Below, one piece after another: positions 50,601-55,560 of a DNA stretch of 64,000 nt (its first letter is position 1; each line of letters opens with the position of its first letter). Below the pieces are notes generated by a model. It ran no database searches and was not told where the DNA came from. It saw nothing but the letters and a program-made list of their open reading frames with translations. A program made the position numbers and the translations under genes. Source of the stretch: Paralvinella palmiformis (Eukaryota > Annelida > Polychaeta > Terebellida > Alvinellidae); the NCBI GenBank assembly GCA_025642065.1, contig JAODUP010000012.1, forward strand, positions 62,001 through 126,000. The letters run 5' to 3'.

Positions 50601-52487
50601 AGTGGTCAATCTGCCCCCAAGGGCCGTAGGTACATAACAGTTCACGGCTCGCTGGATGCCGTCTATCGTTAATGCAACGTGAGCACTTCAGTCGTCTGTG
50701 TTTTAAATAACCGGCGGAATGTCATCCAATAGAACGGGCTGATGGATTATCAATATCGGGCGAGATCAAAGCGAGAAGATTCACCCCAGTTAGCGATGAC
50801 CAAGATTCGGTGAGATTTTCGTGTCCAAGCAATAGCCATAATTATGGCTGCTTTGAAAAGTGCTCGGGGCTGAAGTCACCAGAGGGCAGCACAGTACTGG
50901 ATGGGAAGGCAGCCTTTCTAATAAGGGTCACGACCTCCATTGATGACTGCCATTTTATCGAGTAGACTTGTAATGGAATCGTCAGATGTCAGCGAGGGTA
51001 GTTGAGAGGATGGAACCTGCCACAGATCATCATAATATATATTCTTGTATAATGATGAACATTATACCCCGAGTGATAAGACAAATGAGGCTCTATTATA
51101 AACAGCTCAGTAATATGGCTTAGCTACAAACTGATGCTGGTTGGGTACTGATTTTTAGACCCGGGGGGGGGGGGATTGGTGTAACGTGAGTGATAAGGGG
51201 TGGGGTCATCGGTGCCAGGGACAGGAATGAACAGCGCTGATAAGGGGATGGGTTAATATAATATAAGTGATGGCATGAACAGTAATAAGGAAGACGGGTT
51301 GGGTTGTTAAGGCTCTTTGGGGTTAGAAATAAGGGTATACAAAGAAGGGTGTTTAGAGGACGATAAGGTCAGTGAGATGAGAGGTTATTAAGAGCACAGC
51401 ACTTGAGTCACCAGCAGATAAACAGAGTAGAGTACAAAAAAAGGATACTAAAATGTGTGTGTGTGTTTTGAAAATTAGAGTAATGCAATGGTGAGTGGTA
51501 TGATTAACTAGAGGTTATAAAACTATGGCGCACCCTGAATATGATAAGAGTATGACCTATAAGGTATACATAATAGCGATATGAAGTATTATCATATAAT
51601 GGTAACAGATATGATGAGTGTAGAGTGATAACAACTTTAATGTGTAAACTCAATACAGCCCAGAAGTTTAAAAAAAGAGAGAGATAAGGATGTGTGATAA
51701 AGGATGTGCTGTAATTCGGCTGATAAGGGCGCTCTGGATCAGACAAAAGGAGGGTTTGGATGTATGAAAAGTGATAAGGTGGTTTATGGCCGAGCACACC
51801 AAGATAGGATGGATGTTGACTGCAGGCAGATGATGATAAGAAGCAAACCGTGTGTGTACTGATAAAAAGATCCATAATAACACGGATACCATCACTAACT
51901 ACACAGCTACTGATCCGGAGAATTAAAACCCCATCCCAAAGCAATCGCTAGATGGCAGCACAAGCTTGAGTAAAATAACGGCCCATCGCGAGCAGGCATT
52001 GCAAATGATAATTCCATTCACTATCATGCAGTGTGATAACATCAATACATTACTAGACTGCCAGAGTAAATTATTTCTTTTAATAAGACTGACAGTTCTG
52101 AGCATCAGATATCTTAATCAGACCATGACAGCGTAGAAAACAGCTAAATAACTGCTGTGTACGCAGACTTTTTTCCTGTAGTGAATGTTGGATACTGTGG
52201 GTAGTAACTGTCTATTATTGACGTTGGATAGGTGTGGTTATGATGTTGGAAGTGGGGTGGGGGAGGAGTGGGGTGGGGCTGGAGAAGTTGGTAGCTGCAC
52301 TGATCTGTGGCCAGTATTAATTCAATCTATATATCAGCCTGTTCCGTGGTACAGTGGTTGGAGTGGTGTTGCAAAGCAAACCTCCAGGTTGTGGGTTCAA
52401 ATACAGCTGTGTGACTAACGCCAAGACTAAACAACTTATCTCATCTACATATCTATATATCAAACTCATCTCTTTCTCTCTGTCTCT

Positions 52488-52520
<33 letters not shown>

Positions 52521-53128
52521 AAACAATCAGTGAAGTTAACATTAATATTTGTTTGTGTTCACCTGCCTAAATAAGCAATATAGCTTAATTAATTAATATT
52601 AACATTCCTAAACATGCACATTACAGATTTTAAAAAAATGTCTCGCTACATCAAATAAATGGCATAACAGGACCTAAAGAAATTTGTTTAAATCCAGCCC
52701 ATTTATAAAGTAACTAAAGTCAACTGAAATCTAAAGAAGCGCGAGTTAGTTCAGTGAGTTAGTTCAGTTAGTTCGGTGCTGGGATTAGTGAAGGAAATGT
52801 GCGGGATTTAGGTCAACATCGTCACAAACTGGCCGCGGCAAAGTGTTAATAATAAGCGAATACCTAGCCCCCTGGTGCCCCCTAGTGGAAAATCCATGCC
52901 ATTACATTGTGGCGAGGGCGGATATTTGCCATGATGCAGTGGATGGCTAGCGTCTGCCGTGCTACAAGCTAGTTTTACGTCACACTGCTGACACCCAGTA
53001 GTCATACCGTCTTCCCCTTCCGATGAGCTGTATTGCTGATGGTGTTCACTAGATGGCCTGGTGCGGTCGCGGTGTCGCTTGCTCTTGTAGGAGCGTGGTA
53101 AGGGACGAGGCCGGTCTGACACATCCAT
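26908..53128 (-). CDS. tenm: Teneurin, full-length 26-exon coding region (one-base break in exon 25)
   Basis: Teneurins are single-pass type II membrane proteins that form disulfide-linked dimers and act in cell adhesion and synaptic partner matching, binding latrophilins and other teneurins. Coding exons, 5' to 3': 53128-52864, 47814-47452, 45899-45690, 45379-45109, 43506-43295, 43179-43087, 42750-42485, 42231-42111, 41318-41214, 40751-40557, 39448-39236, 38445-38263, 38126-37980, 36673-36466, 36245-36126, 35888-35612, 35302-35035, 34870-34477, 34242-34007, 33891-33734, 33505-32437, 31615-31269, 30342-30037, 29841-29635, 29313-27901, 27767-26908. Every junction keeps frame. The sum is 8507 nt, and one missing base in exon 25 restores 8508 nt, or 2835 residues plus stop, close to the usual 2700-2800. 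Domains: cytoplasmic 1-419, TM about 420-440, RYKR at 554-557, eight EGFs about 601-865, Cys-rich to about 950, TTR and FN-plug about 950-1200, NHL about 1250-1600, YD shell to about 2540, Tox-GHH/TCAP to 2835. The start has a GCCATGG context and an in-frame TAA upstream. Identity is certain; the reading across the break is inference. Confidence 0.95.
27901..29313 (-). CDS. tenm: Teneurin exon 25 (YD shell), with a one-base deletion near 28791
   Basis: Two overlapping frames make up this exon. The first (29313 to about 28792) ends FDAYGRYTDAFYRFNNYIG then CTMEV. The second (from about 28790) starts YDNLNRVYLWRR and includes VFEYNSLGELVRAF, RITHVYDHTS, YYDNHGHLFAME and RRTSADYD, all conserved YD-shell blocks. 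Adding one A in the codon after GTA (28794-28792) gives MEVKYDNLNRV, which aligns gap-free to vertebrate MTVQYDxMGRV and makes the total CDS divisible by three. As written, the frame hits TGA at 28779-28777. Acceptor TTTTCAG|GTGCT, donor AACTG|GTAGGT. Confidence 0.93.
29374..29568 (-). mobile_element. tRNA-derived SINE, copy C (old), in teneurin intron 24
   Basis: Diverged full-length copy of the same family: (ATG)n-type tail at the left, ACAACCACTTATGTTCACG body, then a decayed tRNA-like head with both promoter boxes mutated. No clear target duplication. Confidence 0.8.
29635..29841 (-). CDS. tenm: Teneurin exon 24 (YD shell)
   Basis: Residues about 2010-2078. PSDVILPSGKQYVFHYDSYG then PPEAHGKYIKDYDSGGHLIQ. 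Acceptor TTCACAG|CCAAG, donor ATACAG|GTCAGT, phase 0. Confidence 0.93.
30037..30342 (-). CDS. tenm: Teneurin exon 23 (YD shell)
   Basis: Residues about 1908-2009. INGENLVTLEYDRLTNTE matches the conserved NGRNLL..DFDR..KTE block. Acceptor CTGTCAG|ATAAA, donor AATAAG|GTGATC, phase 0 on both sides. Confidence 0.93.
31269..31615 (-). CDS. tenm: Teneurin exon 22 (YD shell)
   Basis: Residues about 1792-1907. VMKISYLHDGSLVVEYPF, then KIILPDNMVHKLEWRYYLRR, matching the conserved LPGENGQNLVEWRFRK block. Acceptor ATTTCAG|ACAAC, donor CTCATG|GTAGGT, phase 0. Confidence 0.93.
31776..32062. repeat. (TA)n, (CA)n and (GACA)n tracts in teneurin intron 21
   Basis: TA units at 31776-31809; CA, GACA and again CA units at 31961-32062. 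Confidence 0.9.
32437..33505 (-). CDS. tenm: Teneurin exon 21 (NHL end, YD shell start), GC donor
   Basis: Residues about 1436-1791. QWPTALAINPLDDTLHILD, AGRPLHC, CDCSMSDCDCY and TVTPDNVLHIADQG finish the propeller. QELYVFNRYGQH and later YD-type repeats begin the shell. Acceptor TTTTTAG|ACAAA. The only donor that keeps the frame is CATG|GCAAGT, so this intron is GC-AG. Confidence 0.92.
33734..33891 (-). CDS. tenm: Teneurin exon 20 (NHL propeller)
   Basis: Residues about 1383-1435, GIAINKDGVVYFVDGVNIRV then ISTLIGSQGQ. Not visible as a long open frame because of its size. Acceptor TTTCCAG|GTATA, donor GCTGAG|GTAGAT, phase 0. Confidence 0.93.
34007..34242 (-). CDS. tenm: Teneurin exon 19 (NHL propeller)
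   Basis: Residues about 1304-1382, LYISDYMSRTILRVK and EVIAGTGEQCTPGD with CGDDGPA, highly conserved NHL blade. Acceptor ATTTCAG|TTTAT, donor AAAG|GTAGAG. Confidence 0.94.
34477..34870 (-). CDS. tenm: Teneurin exon 18 (FN-plug end, NHL start)
   Basis: Residues about 1173-1303, VGVGYKYTNCDHIIWE, GGWNLHIHHTYN, then LLAPVALASGRDGSLYVGD, the first blade of the NHL propeller. Acceptor TTTACAG|TGGGG, donor ATGGA|GTAAGT. Confidence 0.94.
35035..35302 (-). CDS. tenm: Teneurin exon 17 (FN-plug)
   Basis: Residues about 1084-1172, VLQESVQIPGTDVYLVYHSS then FEADPGLKYKFAWDRRNAYN, the immunoglobulin-like FN-plug that closes the bottom of the YD barrel. Acceptor TTAACAG|GTTTT, donor AAGTG|GTAAGT. Confidence 0.93.
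35612..35888 (-). CDS. tenm: Teneurin exon 16 (TTR domain end, Cys loop)
   Basis: Residues about 991-1083, FDILVNGGGSVTLQFKRQPF then VPWNHMVTMETV and IIPESQ, all conserved. Acceptor TTTACAG|TTTTG, donor CCCAG|GTATGT, phase 0. Confidence 0.92.
35931..36012. repeat. (CA)n-(CT)n-(CA)n tract in teneurin intron 15
   Basis: Compound dinucleotide array between exons 16 and 15. Confidence 0.9.
36126..36245 (-). CDS. tenm: Teneurin exon 15 (TTR domain, first part)
   Basis: Residues about 951-990, VSVIRGMVLSTDQSPLIGV, matching the conserved SVIRG start of the transthyretin-like domain. Acceptor TTATAG|TCAGG, donor GGACT|GTGAGT. Confidence 0.92.
36369..36426. repeat. (GT)n tract in teneurin intron 14
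   Basis: More than 20 GT units just downstream (minus-strand sense) of exon 14. Confidence 0.9.
36466..36673 (-). CDS. tenm: Teneurin exon 14 (Cys-rich region)
   Basis: Residues about 882-950, DGLTDCEDPDCC, the teneurin signature after EGF8, then a helical linker with ASFYDRMRFLVEDES. Acceptor CCTACAG|ATGG, donor CAGAG|GTAGGA. Confidence 0.93.
36692..36822. repeat. (TA)n, (CT)n, (CA)n, (TA)n tracts in teneurin intron 13
   Basis: TA at 36692-36722, CT and CA at 36762-36790, TA at 36797-36822, next to SINE copy D. The first tract starts only about 19 bases before the exon 14 acceptor. Confidence 0.9.
36838..36913 (-). mobile_element. SINE fragment, copy D, in teneurin intron 13
   Basis: Holds only the tail-side body of the same SINE (GGCCACTTCTGTGCACAAGG, then GCTAAATGGGC); the tRNA-like head is missing. 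Confidence 0.6.
37980..38126 (-). CDS. tenm: Teneurin exon 13 (EGF repeat 8 and linker)
   Basis: Residues about 833-881. EGF8 is CSNGCNSHGLC then WRCNCREGWKGPAC, followed by VAMEMVCENDEDDDN, the acidic start of the Cys-rich region. Acceptor GTATACAG|ATGG, donor CAATG|GTAAGT. Confidence 0.93.
38263..38445 (-). CDS. tenm: Teneurin exon 12 (EGF repeats 6 and 7)
   Basis: Residues about 772-832, CQLECIHGTC and CEKRCYLHGHC, then CKQGWNGKHC (vertebrate CREGWNGEHC). Acceptor TTTACAG|AAATG, donor CTCA|GTGAGT. Confidence 0.93.
39236..39448 (-). CDS. tenm: Teneurin exon 11 (EGF repeats 4 and 5)
   Basis: Residues about 701-771. EGF4 is CVVPDCSFHGVC. EGF5 is CLLECSSHGPYDHDRRQC, again with Tyr replacing a Cys, the second dimerising repeat. 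Acceptor CACTTAG|CGGAG, donor GCAG|GTAAAA. Confidence 0.93.
39581..39695. repeat. 45-base direct repeat in teneurin intron 10
   Basis: AAAAATGTGCTTTTTGTTAT and the following 25 bases occur identically at 39581-39625 and 39651-39695 (period 70). Confidence 0.9.
40557..40751 (-). CDS. tenm: Teneurin exon 10 (EGF repeats 2 and 3)
   Basis: Residues about 636-700. EGF2 (CPEVCQGNGIYVRGECQC) has Tyr where the third Cys is expected, leaving one unpaired cysteine. EGF3 is CEDPTCSGNGKC and is complete. The odd cysteine in EGF2 is characteristic of teneurins and makes the intermolecular disulfide. Confidence 0.93.
41214..41318 (-). CDS. tenm: Teneurin exon 9 (EGF repeat 1)
   Basis: Residues about 601-635, CPKDCLGRGDC then CQCEPGYQGWAC, six cysteines in EGF spacing. 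Acceptor CTCCAG|CAAAA, donor GAGA|GTAAGT. Confidence 0.92.
42111..42231 (-). CDS. tenm: Teneurin exon 8 (stalk, up to EGF1)
   Basis: Residues about 561-600, RSTRLFSSSF then EEGLWYIFLYND, matching the conserved GIWHLAFYND block. Acceptor CATTTCAG|AGATC, donor CACA|GTGAGT. Confidence 0.9.
42485..42750 (-). CDS. tenm: Teneurin exon 7 (stalk domain with furin-like site)
   Basis: Residues about 472-560. Contains VPEFAVIGVYGRRN and PVQYDFFHVVDGS, matching the conserved stalk block (ALIGVYGRKG and TQYDFVELLDGS in vertebrates). It ends with RRDRYKR at residues 551-557, a furin consensus between membrane and EGF repeats. Acceptor TTTCCAG|GTGCT, donor ACTAAG|GTGAAT, phase 0. Confidence 0.92.
42906..42957. 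repeat. (GT)n-(TA)n tract in teneurin intron 6
   Basis: Compound dinucleotide microsatellite between exons 7 and 6. Confidence 0.9.
43087..43179 (-). CDS. tenm: Teneurin exon 6 (juxtamembrane ectodomain)
   Basis: Residues about 441-471, AMKVYDLNWQLQ, the conserved segment just after the teneurin membrane helix. Acceptor TTTACAG|CTATG, donor TATTG|GTCAGA. Confidence 0.9.
43295..43506 (-). CDS. tenm: Teneurin exon 5 (transmembrane helix)
   Basis: Residues about 370-440. A basic stop (KKHFKSKCSWK) precedes a helix of about 21 hydrophobic residues, LAAFILLLVC then VALSAVVAYFL. The orientation is type II, with the N-terminus inside. Acceptor TTTTCAG|GCAAAA, donor TTTAG|GTAAGT. Confidence 0.92.
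44657..44812. repeat. (TA)n and (CA)n tracts in teneurin intron 4
   Basis: TA units at 44657-44694 and CA units at 44776-44811. Confidence 0.9.
45109..45379 (-). CDS. tenm: Teneurin exon 4 (second proline-rich region)
   Basis: Residues about 280-370, with SSPPVPFPR and a run of seven prolines before VPLNHEP. Acceptor ATTCCAG|GTCCT, donor GATAG|GTAAGA. Open frame continues upstream into a (CA)n tract, but the 45380 acceptor gives the phase that matches exon 3. Confidence 0.85.
45690..45899 (-). CDS. tenm: Teneurin exon 3 (proline-rich SH3 ligand region)
   Basis: Residues about 210-279, with PPVPPPPM and PAVPPR, classic class I/II SH3-binding motifs. Teneurin tails are known to bind SH3 adaptors such as CAP/ponsin. 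Acceptor TTTTAG|CAACA, donor ACAAG|GTAATA. Confidence 0.85.
46180..46367 (-). mobile_element. tRNA-derived SINE, copy B, in teneurin intron 2
   Basis: Same family as 55195-55395, with box A kept and box B slightly altered. It is flanked by the 13-base duplication GCAATGTTAACAA at 46167-46179 and 46368-46380. Head on the minus strand, same sense as the teneurin gene. Confidence 0.9.
47452..47814 (-). CDS. tenm: Teneurin exon 2 (cytoplasmic tail)
   Basis: Residues about 89-209, rich in Ser, Asp and Pro (IENYDPNNTISRLYSYLS, then ISISSQSDS). Acceptor CCCCAG|GTCTG, donor ACCT|GTAAGT, phase 1 at both ends. It follows a 5 kb intron (47815-52863). Confidence 0.85.
48037..48082. repeat. (CA)n-(GA)n tract in teneurin intron 1
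   Basis: Dinucleotide array within the 5 kb first coding intron. Confidence 0.9.
51074..51866 (+). promoter_or_regulatory. Cluster of GATA-type motifs in teneurin intron 1
   Basis: About twelve same-strand copies of [TAC]GATAA, mostly TGATAAG/TGATAAGG, start near 51074, 51191, 51238, 51361, 51542, 51627, 51682, 51695, 51721, 51772, 51834 and 51860. Either an enhancer bound by GATA factors or a decayed minisatellite. Confidence 0.4.
52337..52420 (+). mobile_element. Possible second tRNA-derived SINE remnant
   Basis: CCGTGGTACAGTGGTTGGAG resembles a pol III box A, and TTGTGGGTTCAAATAC a decayed box B about 45 bases later. It does not fold into a full cloverleaf and differs from the SINE family above. 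Confidence 0.35.
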
Positions 53129-53295
53129 GGCTGAATATGGCAGTAATACAGTATATTTTGTGTAATCCGTTATTCGCTAGCAGTACGGCAGCCAGTCAAA
53201 TCATGGTTGCTACTGATTATAAACGTTATATCCTGAGCTTCTGCGACAGAGTCAATCCATAACTCTACAACTTTGCCGAAGGCTTCATTAGAATT
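52864..53295 (-). CDS. tenm: Teneurin exon 1: 5' UTR plus coding start (ATG at 53128)
   Basis: Coding part 53128-52864 gives residues 1-88. It starts MDVSDRP, followed by a basic run with KSKRHRDR (nuclear-signal-like) and an acidic SSSEGEDG patch, as in teneurin N-termini. The exon is preceded at 53296-53297 by a pyrimidine-rich acceptor (minus-strand TTCCTTCCAG), so 53295-53129 is 5' UTR and a noncoding exon lies further upstream. An in-frame TAA at 53290-53288 excludes an upstream start in this exon. The donor is CTAG|GTATTC, phase 1, and joins the next exon as GLG. Confidence 0.85.
53252..53288 (-). promoter_or_regulatory. Two short uORFs in the teneurin 5' UTR (a third at 53196-53204)
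   Basis: On the minus strand three ATGs precede the start codon in this exon. One at 53288 opens seven codons and ends in TAG at 53267-53265. One at 53260 and one at 53204 each open only two codons (ATG GAT TGA and ATG ATT TGA). None overlaps the main ATG. In known genes such uORFs usually lower translation of the main frame. That role is inferred here. Confidence 0.6.
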
Positions 53296-54869
53296 CTGGA
53301 AGGAAAGAAAGAATAACCGTTGTTAACATCGAATAAAATATGTCTGATATACATTTTTAAATCATTAAAAAAATTAATCACTAGACGTTCACTCTTGTCA
53401 AATCCATTCAACGTTTTATTCCAATCCATAAACACTTAACAGTTAATTCATAGCTCCTGGTAAAGCATTCAGATTTGGGGTTAAGGAGTACCAACATAAT
53501 ATGCCACTATTCTTTTACCACTCCAAACCCCACAAATCACCCCACACCTAATATCAAGACATTCATACAATATATCCCATATGTTGTAGCAAAAGTGGGA
53601 GAAGGTTATTCACATGTTTTTAAAGAAACTAAATAACTAATTTCACTGAGTGTTTTTCCAACAATCTGACAGGTTTCCACACAAAGGTAACCTCAAAACA
53701 CACGCATGCACGCACACACATATACCGTGTGCGCATACGCAAACACACCCACATTTCAAAACACCAGAAGCAATCTGCATATACTGGTCGAATAACAGGG
53801 CATTTATAACGCAGAGAAGACAACAAGGCCACGGTCACTCTTTAAAATAAGGAAACTCTATATGTTCAGTCACGATGTTAACATTTACACAAATAAAGGA
53901 ACATCAGCTCCGTCAGATTAAACATAAAAAGAAAGAAGGAACTTGTGTTACAACCATTTCACTTTAAAGTACGGACATAAAGAAAGTATTTTACTATAAA
54001 GTTGTACGTTTTATTTAGATCTGCATTAAAACAGCGAGCAAAAGCTGTTTAATAGCCTCATTTTAATTCTAATCAAAGCAGCAGAGAAACAGACCAAATT
54101 TAGATAATCCAAACAGGTTTAACTGTGGCTTGAGATGTTGCAGAATCTCTGATTATCAGGTAGAGATAAATAAGCTGTTACAAATTTAAACCATGTCCGA
54201 TTCTACTACAGGTGCATCTGGATAAGCTCCAGACGAACAACAAGCACAAATGATAAATATTTATAAACGCTGGTGTTAGACATCTACCCACTAAACAGCT
54301 AGCATAATATGAGATAATAAGTTTGTGTAGTTTAGATGTTTACCAGTTCCCAAATGATAAATCATTCTATAGTTCATTTTTGGTCACAGTTTATGACATA
54401 TAAATCTTGTGAAATGAAAGTTAGGTTCAAACGTGTGGTCTGAAACGACAAATTTGACAAATGTCTATAACCGCTAAACACACACACACACACACACACA
54501 GGCAAAGAGAGAGAAAGAGAGAGAGTTTATAATACAAGTTAATGTTTAAAGACTTTATACTTAGAAGTAAGCTAACACCTATTATATATTACCCTATGTT
54601 CAGGCTTTTAGAAATTAACATATTATTTCATCTCATCTTTAATATTTTTTTAATTATCATTTCCATTTTTGTAGTAGTCCCAATGTCTGCCTAGGCTTTT
54701 TCTGTGTTTCTATGAGCTACACCAGAAGGTAAATAAAGTGCAGGAGCTGATTTAATCAAAATAATTGTTTAACGGAATTAACAAACAGCACGAGTTAGAG
54801 CAACAGCAAATGGACAGATTTGAACTCGTGTCTGTTAATTTTCTAGTCAGCACCTTATCGCTGTGCTGT

Positions 54870-55179
54870 CATGATGTCAAGATAACACCGTTAAGTGATT
54901 ACATTATCATGTTCATTACATCACTACAACAACTAATTATATGACAACATGACACAAAATGACTTACTCCGACAGCAAATGACTTCGAAAGGCCATCAAA
55001 TTATCATGTCATATTACCATATTACTACATCGTGCTGTCAAATCACTACGTCATATCATTAGACCATCATTTAAATGACACATCATGTTGCCAAATGACT
55101 ACATCAACCCATCCAGTGACAACATCATGTCATCAAAGTCATACAGGAAATGAAATTATGACAACGGTATACCAAATGA
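54870..55179. repeat. Degenerate ATGAC/CATCA-rich array
   Basis: Motifs such as AAATGACTACATCA, ATCATGTCATCAAA and CATCATGTTGCC recur at irregular 15-30-base spacing, ending where SINE copy A inserted. Confidence 0.55.
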
Positions 55180-55194
55180 CTATATCATGGTCGG

Positions 55195-55395
55195 TGATGA
55201 TGATGATGATGATGATGATTGATGTTTTACGGCCACTTTTGTGCACAATGTTGGCTAAATGGGCCGAGCGACCTCCAAAGGTAATGAGACGAATTGAAAG
55301 ACGAAACAACCTTCAGATATGCCCACGCCGGGATTCGAACAAGGGTGGTAGTGATCTGTGATCCAACACGCTACCGCTAGACCACGGAGGCGCCC
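55195..55395 (-). mobile_element. tRNA-derived SINE, copy A, intact with target-site duplication
   Basis: Read on the minus strand, the head is tRNA-like: box A TGGTCTAGCGGTAGC and box B GTTCGAATCCC. A body with a conserved block (minus GGAGGTCGCTCGGCCCATTT) follows, and the tail is (ATC)n. A perfect 15-base duplication, CTATATCATGGTCGG, flanks it at 55180-55194 and 55396-55410, so insertion was recent. Confidence 0.9.
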
Positions 55396-55475
55396 CTATA
55401 TCATGGTCGGAACATGGCCATAACAATCTATGGCATGGTTTTTAATTAAACCCAAAACAATCCGTTTATCATAAA

Positions 55476-55503
55476 AACACACACACACACCCACACACAC
55501 ACA

Positions 55504-55535
<32 letters not shown>

Positions 55536-55560
55536 AGAGAGAGAGAGAGAGAGAGAGAGG
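55476..55560. repeat. (CA)n-(TA)n-(GA)n compound microsatellite
   Basis: Three dinucleotide tracts in a row, about 65 bases right of SINE copy A. Confidence 0.95.

Larger units (their letters stand above)
47815..52863. other. Teneurin intron 1 (5 kb), noncoding
   Basis: No exon supported. Blocks of high-complexity sequence (about 50,200-50,950) contrast with microsatellite-rich parts and could hold enhancers. A run of GATA motifs lies at 51074-51866 and a G-run near 51164. Confidence 0.5.
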
